From Isoetes taiwanensis (Eukaryota > Streptophyta > Lycopodiopsida > Isoetales > Isoetaceae), in NCBI GenBank assembly GCA_021234155.1, contig JAJEKV010000086.1:1488001-1552000 (forward strand): a stretch of DNA of 64,000 nucleotides. The letters run 5' to 3'. How positions within the stretch are numbered: the stretch's first letter is position 1; every line of letters begins with the position of its first letter. Shown piece after piece: positions 11,658 to 22,800 of the stretch. A program made the translations under genes and the position numbers. The notes beneath the pieces are model-generated. The model was not told where the DNA came from. It worked only from the letters and a program-made list of their open reading frames with translations, and did no database searches.

Positions 11658-12694
11658 TGTTCTCTCATATGCATGAACATGACCTGCGAAAACAATGTCC
11701 ACCTTGTATAACCAAGATTCAAATTGGATACACATTGTTTCTCCTTCCATATAGTGATAATTGTTACTGTTGTACCATGGACTGTGCAAAAGTACTATCA
11801 ACCATGGCGTTCTTTTTCTATCAACATTTTTTAGGTCGTTTTCCAGCCAAGTGTACTGTGGGGTGTACTTTCCTGAAACCAATAGGCGATTAGCATGGCA
11901 ACATTTCAAAAGCAGCTAAAACAATACTAGATTACGGTTCTGCTCCTCCATGCAAGCATGATATTCAGTAAAAATCTTTCATACCTCTCTCCTTTATTAT
12001 CTATGCTCGATACAACATAATCTTCTACAAGTAAGAAAGCAGAAATCAACATTAAATCTACAGAGTACTTAACAGCATTCACTAAAAACCAAGCAGTGTT
12101 ATAGTCACCGTATAGAAAGATTCTTGAGCACAAACCAGTTCAACATCACTTGCCCTTTAGATGTTATTAAACTTATATGAAACAAATCGTAAATGTAAAA
12201 TCATATTCATATCATTCAAAACAAGTTGTAATAGAATTGATGACACTATTTTTCACTGTCACTCACCATATGAAGAGTATGAAGATAGAACTATTATATG
12301 TGCTGTTGCCCGGTTAATAGAATGCCAAAGTGGAGAGGTGCTATTGGAGGAACAATAAGGAGTGTGAAACCTATGAAGATAAGGTTTGAACGTAGTTTTT
12401 TCTCCCTGCAATGGCAAGCAACGTCAAATTATCAAATTGAGTTTTTATCAGTTTTTTGATGTCTACTTACAATTTCAGGTATAAACTCAATCTCGTGATT
12501 GCCAGCAGTCCAGATCCAGGATTGATATGTAGTGCTTGGCTCCACTAGACGTCCCCAAGTGTCCCATCTTCTATTGTCATCATAGGAGTAGTTGTCCGCA
12601 TAGGATAAATCACCCACATATAACAGAGCCTGTCCATTGCTTCCAAGATAATGCTGAAGTATTTTCAATGAAGAGTATGTCTGACCAAGGTCTC
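11658..12694 (-). pseudogene. Purple acid phosphatase, catalytic-core fragment (three exons)
   Basis: Exons 12694..12471, 12405..12267 and 11872..11658 join in frame through clean GT-AG introns (donor GTAAGTAG, donor GTGAGTG, acceptors TTGTAG, TTGCAG and TTTCAG). The roughly 192-residue product holds all five metallophosphatase blocks in order: [33 protein letters not shown] and GHVHAYERT. It also has the family stretch [12 protein letters not shown]. Plant purple acid phosphatases use these residues to bind the two-metal centre that hydrolyses phosphomonoesters, usually as secreted or vacuolar enzymes. The N-terminal signal peptide and fibronectin-like domain, and the C-terminal segment after HAYER, were not found on either side. 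This is therefore a truncated gene or captured fragment, although its exons show no stop or frameshift. The last exon ends in a good donor (ACA|GTAAGT), so distant exons cannot be excluded. Confidence 0.85.
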
Positions 12695-13660
12695 CTACAA
12701 ATATATATTTGCCTTTTAGTATCAAGCCTATCTATGCATTTGCCAGCTATTTAACACAATCATATAGTACACAATGCCTATGTCAATGCTTATAGCACGA
12801 GCACGCATGCAGACAATTCTATAAAAGCTTGTATTTACTTACAAGGCCTCCACTAAAGCCTTCGTCTTGCCACAACTCCACAATAAATTCGAAAAGCCAT
12901 CTAAAAATGCAAATACAGAGATAAGGAAGAAGCTCTTCTACAGACCTGTTTTAACTGAAAGAAAAGTATAGTTTCTACAAAAAATGGATATGAGACAATT
13001 TTTTAGCTGAATTTGAATGAATTGTACACGACATGAGCGTTTGCAACATCCTCTAGATGCATGCATGCAAATAATTTGTCACTTGGAATGTCTCTTAAGC
13101 CCTCAGAAGCAGCCAGCTAGTGCCTTGTTTACACTAATTGGTCCAACAACTATGGCAATGTTAATAACCATCATATCTACCTCCTAATCTACTGCAAGTG
13201 ACCACGCTGGCCTGTTTGAGTTTTTGTTGCTGCTCAAGATGAAGCCATCAGAGATCATAGCACATTCACTTCAATGGCACATGTATGGTGTTGACATTTG
13301 TACTTCATTTGATAGTAAGAACAAATGTTTTTTTGTGCCACTGTCTTTTATCAGAAATAATTTGTAGATAAATGGCCAATTTACCTGAAATGCAATGTAA
13401 GAATCTAGCATTCTGCCCAACCATTCGTGGCCAACTATATATGATCATTGCGTTGTATTCTTGTTTGATAGAGTCATCCTAGCAGGAACAAAAAATGGTG
13501 GCCTCAAAGGCCTCAAAAAGCATCCATGGTTATGCCTACATACAGCAAAAAAGAGCTTAACTCTTCACAAAATGGATCGTTTACTGCAAACAAAAGCTGT
13601 CAAAGTGAAAGAACAAATATGCAACGTATATGTCATGCATATAATATGATCACAGCACAT
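12695..13660. other. No recognisable gene upstream of the phosphatase fragment
   Basis: The upstream phosphatase exon should end with a single leftover G to complete the GDLG glycine codon, and no such exon is visible. A minus-strand stretch at about 12840-12900 ends in a donor-like GTAAGTAA, but its phase-1 frame contains a stop, so it cannot be that exon. Confidence 0.45.
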
Positions 13661-13663
13661 AAA

Positions 13664-14062
13664 CCCCACCCTGGTTCGAGGCCCACAGCTCTACCTGCGT
13701 TCTCAGTTGCCCATGAAGAAGCGCAGGATCATCGCGTCCATTCGAACAGAGGCCCACCATCTTCGGCTTGAGACGGGTCGGTGGGTTGGAGAGCCGCGCC
13801 AGGACAGGCTTTGTCAGTGTTGCCCGCTGGGGGTTGTTGAGGATGAAACCCATGCCTTCCAGAGTTGTCCAGCCTATAGTCAGATTCGGGCTCGCTACCA
13901 GGGTAGCCCTTAAGCCCAAATTTTCATAGGTGTAATTTAGAATGTGAGGCGAATCTTAGCTTTTTTCGATTAGTTATGTTGGCGATTTTGTTTCAGGCTT
14001 CAATTTGAGTTGTAGCAACCTTGGCGAATCTTTCATCCATCAAGCGATGGAATATATGCTTT
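13664..14062 (+). mobile_element. LINE 3' fragment (5'-truncated)
   Basis: The plus strand reads MKKRRIIASIRTEAHHLRLE, TGRW, then RLCQCC and VVEDETHAFQSCPAYSQIRA. This is the same C-terminal block as in the 2.5-6.6 kb LINE and in the minus-strand LINE at 54.8 kb. It ends at about 14062 after GATGGAATATATGC and a run of T. Only the last 0.4 kb is present, as expected for incomplete reverse transcription. The opposite-strand open frame is a shadow. Confidence 0.8.
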
Positions 14063-14253
14063 TTTCTCAAGTAAAACTTGGGTCCACAATATATATTTGT
14101 TATGTCCTTATACAGTTGTAAGCGTAATGCTCACATAATGAATATACATGTTACCAGACATTGGCATATGTGTCTTCACAAGAGAAAGGCCAAGCTGATT
14201 AGTGTCAACAATAAAAACGTAAATTACACCCATCTAGTAGTACCTTAAAGCAT

Positions 14254-14735
14254 TAATTTTTAGGGAAACATGTTAGGGCCTACATAAAAAATTACCAAAA
14301 AGGTACTTTTCTGTGTACTTCTGTGCAAGTACATAATTGTATTTTAAAGTACCTAGACTACAAGATTGACTAAAAGAAATTGTGTTATGTTCAAGAGTAG
14401 TAGTATATACATGTTGTAAGGTACTTTGTGATGTCAAGAAGATGTTAAGAACTCAAATATATCATCATCTTTGACTACCCAGAGTATTTTCCAGGTAGTT
14501 TCCAAAACATGTAGGCCCTAACATGCTCTTACCCATATACCTCTAACTTTTTGCAAAATTCACAACATACCCCTAACTTTTAGAAAATTCATGAAATGCC
14601 CCTATTAGGGGCATTTTTAGGGGCATTTTGTGAATTTTTAGGGGCATTTTGTGAATTTTTAGAAAGTTGGGGGTATACTATGAATTTTGCAAAAAGTTAG
14701 GGGTATTTTGTAGTTTTTCCCTAATTTTTATTGGA
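14254..14735. repeat. Nested inverted repeats (foldback element)
   Basis: There are three nested levels. The outer level is ATTTTTAGGGAAA near 14255-14267 against TTTCCCTAATTTTTA near 14717-14731. The middle level is a perfect 17-base pair, CATGTTAGGGCCTACAT at 14269-14285 and its complement at 14509-14525. The inner level is a long palindrome (about 14535-14715) whose arms repeat CCCCTAAC, GCAAAATTCA and ATGCCCC, centred on CCCCTATTAGGGG near 14600. This is typical of a foldback or MITE-like DNA transposon, possibly two nested. No coding sequence is seen. Confidence 0.75.
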
Positions 14736-15890
14736 CCCTAAATTTACCTTCATTATGACACCCCTAATTGAGTGATAAAATGCTTAGATATTGTATTTTC
14801 TAAATGACTAGATAATTGGCCATTAGAAAAACAAGGTAATAGTCTAATCCCGCAATCGAAAGACATTGGTGCCTAAACCCTAGATTTCTACCACGATATT
14901 TAACATCATTCGTCACCAATTTGAAGAGTTTGATCATGTCATAAGGATGTTAGTGCAACAACTGAGCAGTTGATGATTAAAATATAGGAGACACACAATC
15001 ATATACATCATGTATTACCTAGATTGGTTGCATGTACATAGAAATAATCATGATAACAAAAAATAACAAAAAATTAATAGCCAAGATAAGGTACGGTTGC
15101 TCTAAAATGTTAGAAAATCAATTGCCTCATAACCAAATCAAGAGCGCAAGTATTCTGATATAATGAGTAAGCAAACCAACTATAACTACTCTAAACATAC
15201 CTCGTAGCCCTTATCTGATTGTAAATCTCAATAGCTCCACACTAATGGTTAAACAACAACAAGTTCACAAACTTATCCAAGGCATAATTGCATATTATGG
15301 TGGGCAAGCACAAACCGATTTGATTTTAGTCATCTTTTTAATATTGGATAAACAACAGACCAAAAGCAAAATAACTCCAGGATTGCATACCTGGATGTTG
15401 GAGCCGGATCATGAAATTCATATAACATGCATGGTTTTTTCCCTCCCCTCCCCTCCCTCCTCATGCTCATGAGGCAGCGGCCGCCCTGTGCACCTAAGCT
15501 CTGAAGCCCTTGAGGCCATGCTCATGTAACTCCGTACCAGAGAGTTAGCATCAAGATCCAGAATCGGAGCTGGACCAGCCAAGATTTCCATCCACAGCAT
15601 CGGCCGTAGGTACCAAGTTTTGGATTGCTTTGAATTGTTTTGGACTGTTTTGGGTCCCACTATTGCTCTCAGCATCGCGCCCTCACTGCCCTTGCATAGA
15701 CCCCCTTGATTTGCCCCTTTCTGACTTTCTCTCTCTAGGGTTTACAATCTCTCTCTAGCCCCAAAAACCCCAAACGCCCAAAAGGTGCTTTGCCTGCCTT
15801 TCTGAGTCCCCAAATTGGATTCTAAGCACCTTCTAGACAGCCAGAGACCCGTCCAACCTTGGCACCCTTTAACGTTGCCATGTTCTCAGC
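14736..15890. other. No recognisable gene; pyrimidine-rich leader-like end
   Basis: AT-rich DNA up to about 15420. From about 15700 the plus strand becomes pyrimidine-rich with repeated CTCTCTCTAG and AGGGTTT, resembling a plant 5' leader. It leads into the small open frame at 15891. No transcription start can be proven from sequence alone. Confidence 0.4.
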
Positions 15891-16004
15891 ATGGCCCGTA
15901 AGATCAAACGTATGGCCCGGGAGACCCGTAAGGAGAAGAATTTCATTCGGCTGCCTGAGCCAGTCCCATTCCTTCCTTCCTTTTGTTTGCATCCACTACA
16001 ATAA
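15891..16004 (+). CDS. Small basic open frame (37 codons), hypothetical
   Basis: The ATG at 15891 opens a frame beginning MARKIKRMARETRKEKN and ending in PEPVPFLPSFCLHPLQ before TAA. The N-terminal half is strongly basic. It follows a pyrimidine-rich leader-like stretch with CTCTCTAGGGTTT. It is not a family I recognise. It may be the first exon of a dead gene, a small peptide or chance. Confidence 0.2.
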   Translation: MARKIKRMARETRKEKNFIRLPEPVPFLPSFCLHPLQ

Positions 16005-16480
16005 TGGCTCTGCCAGAAGAAGCATTTGAAGCAGAGGCTCTACTTGTGACAAAGCTTTCTCATCATTCTATTCACCTGACTCCAAAAGCATTGCCGGATT
16101 GTGTTTGTAGATTAAGAACCCTTTTGCCCTGATGCCATGCTCAGCCGAGAAGCATTGAAAAAAGGAAAGACAAACTCTTAAAACCAAACGAATCTAGCAA
16201 AATCTTGACGATGCGAAGAAGTAGAAGCTGAGTTGCCGTGATGCCATGCTCAGCTAAAAACCATTGCTCGTAGCTTTCATACAGTCGGTTAGCCGGTTCG
16301 AACAACGGCCCCCAGCAACAGGGGTGACCGCCAATTTACTGCTAGTAGCAAGTTTGTAGCAGTTTTTCGCATATTCTAAGGATATACTGGCATATATCAT
16401 GAATATGCCTAAAACCCATACAAACAAGGGATTGCCCCCTAGGGGCAACCCAAAAATGAGGTAGAGTTAAATTGTGCCGT

Positions 16481-16599
16481 CATGTTATAGCCATGGTCAT
16501 ATCCATGTCTTTGACATGTTATAGCCACGCCAAAAAATATTACACGGCATTTTTGTGAACACAACAGATTTTTTGCCATTTAAGGGTGGCTATAACATG
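16481..16599. repeat. Inverted repeat around CATGTTATAGCCAC
   Basis: CATGTTATAGCC occurs directly at 16481 and 16515. Its complement GTGGCTATAACATG occurs at 16586-16599, pairing perfectly with 16515-16528 over 14 bases. This is probably the remnant of a small MITE. It lies about 290 bases upstream of the GDSL start codon. Confidence 0.55.
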
Positions 16600-16889
16600 C
16601 CCACGTCCAACAATTTACCGCGCTGGTATTTTGAAGGGCAAGAGTAATGTAAACTAACCTACCTAAGGGCCAGTTCACATGGAACCATCACCGGAGAGGG
16701 GGCCTGTTTTGCGCAGTGCAAATTGGGGATGATGGGCGATGGGGGCGTAAAATGGTGAGCCCTTTTACGTGATGGCGAAGGTGCATAGCCTAAGTGGCAA
16801 ATGCTTTTGAAACCTTAAGGAGTCCTAACTTAACTGCTAATGCGAAGGCATCCTAATATAGTTTGAAGGGCAAAGGCCGAGGTCTGGCT

Positions 16890-19800
16890 ATGGCAGGGAT
16901 TATGGGGAGGTTTTTGCAGATCTTTGCCCAGTCCGTTATGGCGGCATCCGTTTTGCAGGACGAGTCTTTCTGCCCTTCCGCACTTTTTGTATTCGGAGAT
17001 TCCCTTTCTGATACAGGCAATGACGCCGTCGCCTTTCCACGACCTCCTTCTTTCGAGATTTTCCACTACGGCCAGACTTATTTTGGCCATTTTACAGGCC
17101 GCGCTTCTGATGGCCGTCTTCTTGTCGATTTTGCAGGTTCTTGCTCAAATTTACTCTGATATAAGTCGATCCATCTTTTAGCCTTTAATTCTCTGTTTTT
17201 TGTTTGCCGAGCTTTTGAAAGATTAATGCCGATTTGCTTGAGTTTCAACGGCTGAATGATCTGTAACAGTAGCTCAAGTTATAGATTCGTGCTTTGATGT
17301 TGAAGCGAAGTGGATCGACGTAGAGAGCGCCAAGAAGCAAAGAACAACAGGAAATATCCTTGGAAGCCGTAACCCTTCTAGGTCCGGTTCTAAATATATA
17401 TAACAAATGTACAACGTATACATGTTCTAAGATTGACATCTGTACAGTCTTTATGAGCAGAACTTTAGTAGTTAGTTATAACTACTCGTCCATCACTCCT
17501 TCTTTCTGCTCATAAACTTGAGGAGAGTTACTGGCAGTCTTCCCCTTAGCTTGACACAAGTTTAGAGCACAGTCCTAGAGTTGTGCAATGGCGAGAGAAA
17601 ACATCAGAGCTAAGAGGTTTGGTTAAGAGATCAGCAGGCATGTGTTCTGTGGGAAGATATTCCATGATAATGTTGCCAGCTTGAACCTGTTCCCTGGTGA
17701 AGTGATGATGGATCCCAATATGCTTAGATCGTTTATGCAAAATGGGATTTTCAGTTAAAGCGATAGCACTCTTATTGTCGTTGTAGATGACAGTGGGATG
17801 ATCTTGAGCAAAGCCTAGTTCTTGAAGGAATTGCCGGAGCCACAAGGTCTCTCGAACCACTGCAGAAGTAGCCATGTATTCGGCCTCGCATGAGGAGAGG
17901 GCAACACTGGTCTGCTTGGAGCTGGTCCAAGTAACGGTGCCTCCATGCAGTAGAATTGCAAAGCCCGTGGTGGAGCGTCTGGTGTCTGGATCACCAGCCC
18001 AATCAGCATCAACAAAGCTGCGAAGAGTAACGTCAGGATCATGACAATCAGGTGAGAAATGGAGGCCCAAGGTAGAAGTGCCACGAAGGTAGCGAATGAT
18101 CCGTTTGACAGCTAGCCAATGGTCATAACCAGGGTTCTTCATGAAGCGGCTTACAAGACCAACTGCGGCAGCGATGTCAGGGCGAGTGCTGACCATGATA
18201 TGAAGGAGGCAACCGACAGCACTGCGATATGGAACTTGGGACATTTGGAGCTCTAGGTACACTGACCTTGAGAAAGCTTGGTGTGAGTAGCAAGAGGAGT
18301 GGATTTAGAAGAAGCATGGAGGAGACCAAAACGAGAGCAGAGTTTTAAGATGGCTTTATGATGGATGTGAAGAGTCTGAGATGCACGATTTCTGGTAATC
18401 TGGAGGCCCAAGCAGTGATGGAGCTCACCTAGATCAGCCGTATGAAAGGCAGAATGTAGAAGGTGTTTAAGGTGTTTCAGAGCAGAGACACAGTTGCAAG
18501 CAATGATGAGATCATCGACATAGACAACAATGATGGTCATAGTGCTGGAGTCGTACTTGACATACACATTCCATTTGGTGATGCAGCGAGTGTAACCATG
18601 AGATGTCAAGAACTGATCTAGCTTCTTATACCAGGCCCTGGGACTTTGTTTAAGGCCATAGATAGAGCGGTTAAGTTTGCATACCAGATCAGGACGGTTG
18701 GAATCAATGAAGCCTTCTAGTTGAAGCATGTAGATGTCTTCAGTAATGTCACCATTCAAGAACGCGGTCTTCACATCCATCTGATGCAATTCAAAATCCT
18801 CTTGGGCTGCCAATGCAAGGATGACATGGATGGAGCTGAGTTTCGCCACAGGGGAGAAAGTCTCGTCATAGTCGATACCAGGGATTTGAGAAAATCCTTT
18901 GGCAACCAACCTAGCCTGATATCTTTCTATGGTATTATCTGCACTTGTTTTCAACTTGAAGATCCATTTGTTGCCTATGGGTTTCCTGCCAGGCGGAAGT
19001 GGCATGAGAGTCCAGGCATTAGTGTCTTGCATGGATTGAAGCTCTTCCAACATGGCTTGATGCCACTGGGAAGCTTGGGGGCTGACAAGAGCATCGGTGA
19101 CAGTAAGAGGCTCAAAAAGTTCAGTCACCAAAGCAGTGTGAGCACAGGCTTCCTCCAGATCCGAGGTCCACCAGTGGGGGTAATGAAGATCAAGGAGCTC
19201 TTCTTGAGTGTGAGCAAGAGCTAAATTTGCAGAGCCTTTGTAGGTCGTCCATTTTTCTGTCGGTTTCTTGGGACGGGTGGATCTGCGGGGAGGGGGAGGT
19301 GGTGCTGCAGATGGAGGACTAAAGGAGAGGGGTGCAGATGGGGAAGGAACGTGGGGTGTGGAGAGTGGTGCACCATGTGAAGGTGGTAGTGGTGGAACAG
19401 TCGGGGAATGAGAAGATGGTAGTGGTGGAGCAGTCGGGGAATGAGGTGGAGTACTTGTGGTGATGGGCGTGACTGTGGGAGATGTGTGGACAAGTGGAAT
19501 TTCGAGCCAAAGCTGGGTTTGTTCAGGAGCCTGAAAGAGACCGGTATCAACATGGGAACGAAAAAAACTGGTTGCTTCCATCCCCTGTTCATCAAATGTC
19601 ACGGAGCAAGCTTTGATGATTTTCCTAGAGGTCGCATCCAACAATCTGTATCCTTTGCTTTCGCTGCAATACCCAACAAAAATACATCTTTTTGCATGAT
19701 CTGCTGATTTAGTACGAACCTCAGAGGAGATGTGAGCATAGGCAGGACACCCAAAAATGCGGAGATGACTGAGATCTGGTTGAACACCAAGCCAAACTTC

Positions 19801-22800
19801 AGCGGGTGTCTTCCCCTTAACTGCTACAGTAGGAGTTCGGTTGGAGAGATAGGTAGCTGTGAGAATTGCCTCCTCCCAAAATCCATCAGATAAACCAGCA
19901 AATTTCAACATACTTCGAGCAGATTCCTTGAGAGTGCGGATTTTCCGCTCCGAGACTTCGTTCTGGTGATGTTCATATGGCAGACTCAAGTGCCTTTGAA
20001 TGCCATCTGCTTCTAAATACTCCGAGAATTCCTTCGAGAGGTACTCCTTTGCATTGTCACAGCGGAGAGTATGGATCTTAAGCTCTGTGTGCCGTTCAGC
20101 CTGCTGCTTCCAGATTTTGAACTTGTGGAACACTTCGCCTTTGCTCTTGAGGGGGAAGACAGTGGTGTACCGTGAGAAATCATCAATAATGACCATGAAA
20201 TAGAGAGCCCCACTGAAAGAATGGACTGCCACAGGACCGCTGACATCCGTATGGACTAACCCAAGGAGTCGAGTTGCTCTCGTCCCTTTGTCTTTGGATC
20301 TGGCCTTCTTATGTTGCTTAGCCATGATACAACCTTCACAAATTCGAAGTTTTCCAGAAAATGGATATGGAATTCCTGTGACCATGTGCCCAGTAGACAA
20401 TTGATGCATTCTGCCTTCACTAATATGGCCAAGTCGCCGATGCCACAGCTGGATGGCCTCATCTGAACTGTGTGCTACAAACGCAGATCCTCCTACAGAG
20501 ACATACTCTTGAAACCTGTATAAATGGCCTTCTCTAAATCCGGTACCAATGACCTTCCTTTCTTTGTTGATGAGATAAATAGTGGGAGCAGTAATAAAGG
20601 ACTGAATGCCAACATCACATAACCGAGAAAGGGACAGCAGATTTCGTTTGAGATCTGGGACAAACAATACCTTATGCAATGTAATTGTATGTTCTTGAAG
20701 ATGAAGATTGAGAGAGCCTGCACCTTCAACTTTGAGACCGGAGCTGATTCCATTAACATATTGATCGCCATGTATTGCATTCAGATCCACAAACCATTCC
20801 TTGTTGGGTGTCATTAAATGAGTTGCTCCACAATCCATGATCCAGGATCTCGGACAGTTGATTGTGGCATCTGCTTCGAACGCCTCTGATTCAGCTTCAG
20901 CAAGCAAGCTTTTGGGCTGAACGTCAAGTTCTTCTACACCTTGATCCATGTGTATGTTATGCCACCGAGTTTGAAGGAACTGGAGCATCAGTTGTGCTGC
21001 CTGTGCTTGAAGTGTTGTGTCTGCTAAAACCTCCTCATAGAGATCCTCTTCTGAATCATCAATGCCCATGTGAAAGTTTTTATCTATCCCCATTTCTGAT
21101 TCTTGCTCAAGAACAGTGTCAAAGACTGCCATACATCCTTCTGGTCCGCTAGAATACTCCTCCTCTGTTGACTCATCACATTTTGCAACATGTGCTTTAG
21201 CTGCCTTGCTGTTAGCCCATTTCTTCGGGTGATCCCTTTCGCGGTGGAATCCTCCTTCCCTCCTGCTATCCATTTCCCGTCTAGATGCTCCTTCCCTCCT
21301 GTTATCTCTATTACCTTCTCTTCTGCTTGAATCTTTATAATCCACCTTACGATCATTCCTGCTGGAATCACCTTCCTTCCAATGTCGGTCTTCTCCTCGA
21401 CGGGCCTTAGAGCAATTCCGAGATATGTGGCCTACTTCTTGGCATACCCAACACCTTGGAGGCTCTCTTCGCTGATTTTCAAGTCCTTTAGCCAAGAAGG
21501 CTGTGCCATCTCCCATGGACTCTGTCATGGCATTAGCGTTTAGAATAGCCCAGATGACCACTTCAGACTCTACCTTTTTGTTTTGGCACCCCATCATTTG
21601 CTTCAAAGATGCATACGATTCTGGCAAACTCACCAAGATAGCCATAGCAAGATCTTCATCACTTACATTATGATTTAGAGCACCTAATTGTGTGGCCATG
21701 GATTGCATTTTGCTAATGTGCTCGGCAGGATCTGCTCCGTCTCCCATCTTTGCATTAAAGAATGCCTTCCACAATTGCATTTTCTGACTTGTGGCATTCT
21801 GCAGAAACGTCCTCTTGAGGCACTCCCACCCTTCTTGAGATGTCTTGGCCAATCTGATCAGTGGAATTTGTGCATCTTTTAGCCCAAAGATGATAGTGGT
21901 CTTGGCCTTATCATCTTTCTTTTTCCATTCTGATATCCCTTTCTTCTTGGATCCTTCCCCCTTAGACCCTTCTTCCTTTTCAATTTCTACGCCTGGCATG
22001 GGTTCATCCCCGATGACAACATCCCATACTTCGCGCTCTTCCAGGATGGATTGCATCCTCCAGAACCAATACATTGCATTGGTTCTATCAAGTTTGTCCA
22101 CATTCTTCAAATCAATATGTAGACTTGACATTTTCCTTCCAAATCTCTTCTTTGCTGAGATTCCTCAACCCTTTCACCCTCTGGATCTCTCAGACCCTCA
22201 CGACCTTTCTCGGCTTTAGCGTTCTCTCTTCACCAGGCTCTGATACCATGAAGCGAAGTGGATCGACGTAGAGAGCGCCAAGAAGCAAAGAACAACAGGA
22301 AATATCCTTGGAAGCCGTAACCCTTCTAGGTCCGGTTCTAAATATATATAACAAATGTACAACGTATACATGTTCTAAGATTGACATCTGTACAGTCTTT
22401 ATGAGCAGAACTTTAGTAGTTAGTTATAACTACTCGTCCATCAGATGTGTTGTATTTTCTAGCTTTCAATTCTCATCTTTTTGTTGCCGCATTTGCAAGA
22501 TTGTATTTGTATGCCAATTTGCTTTAAACTGAATGCTCTTAAGGTTTGTCATGGCAGCTCAAGCTTTCCGGTTACCTCTTCTTACTCCTTATGTTCAAGC
22601 TACTGGGGCAAATTACCAGCATGCTGTTAATTTTGCTTGGAGGGGTGCCACGGCCAGAGCAACATCTTTAAGGACCCCTTTTCACCTTTCAATTCAAGTA
22701 GACCAGTTTCTTTCATTTCAAAAATCGGTGGTTGTTACCGCTGCAACATCGAATTCCTTGCAAGGTTTTAATGCTGATGCCGATATTTTAGATCTGATTT

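Larger units (their letters stand above)
17301..22443 (-). mobile_element. Ty1/Copia retrotransposon in GDSL intron 1, very recent
   Basis: A complete 5143-bp element bounded by two 195-bp LTRs (17301-17495 and 22249-22443) that I read as identical. LTRs begin TGAAGCG and end CCATCA. The 5-bp target duplication GATGT is at 17296-17300 and 22444-22448. On the minus strand the primer site TGGTATCAGAGC (22237-22248) abuts the 5' LTR and the purine tract AGCAGAAAGAAGGAG (17496-17510) abuts the 3' LTR. The order gag, protease, integrase, reverse transcriptase, RNase H is the Copia order. It sits 160 bases inside the intron, antisense to the host gene. Identical LTRs imply recent insertion, although the polyprotein has one frameshift. 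Confidence 0.97.

Noticed and set aside
12836-12905. Minus-strand exon-like stretch with donor GTAAGTAA upstream of the phosphatase fragment, tested as its missing exon
   Set aside because: The join needs phase 1, and that frame contains a stop; the open frame has no phosphatase similarity.
18721-19224. A 167-codon plus-strand open frame and several shorter ones within the first Copia element
   Set aside because: They lie antisense to the intact Copia polyprotein and match no family; they are shadows of its codon usage.
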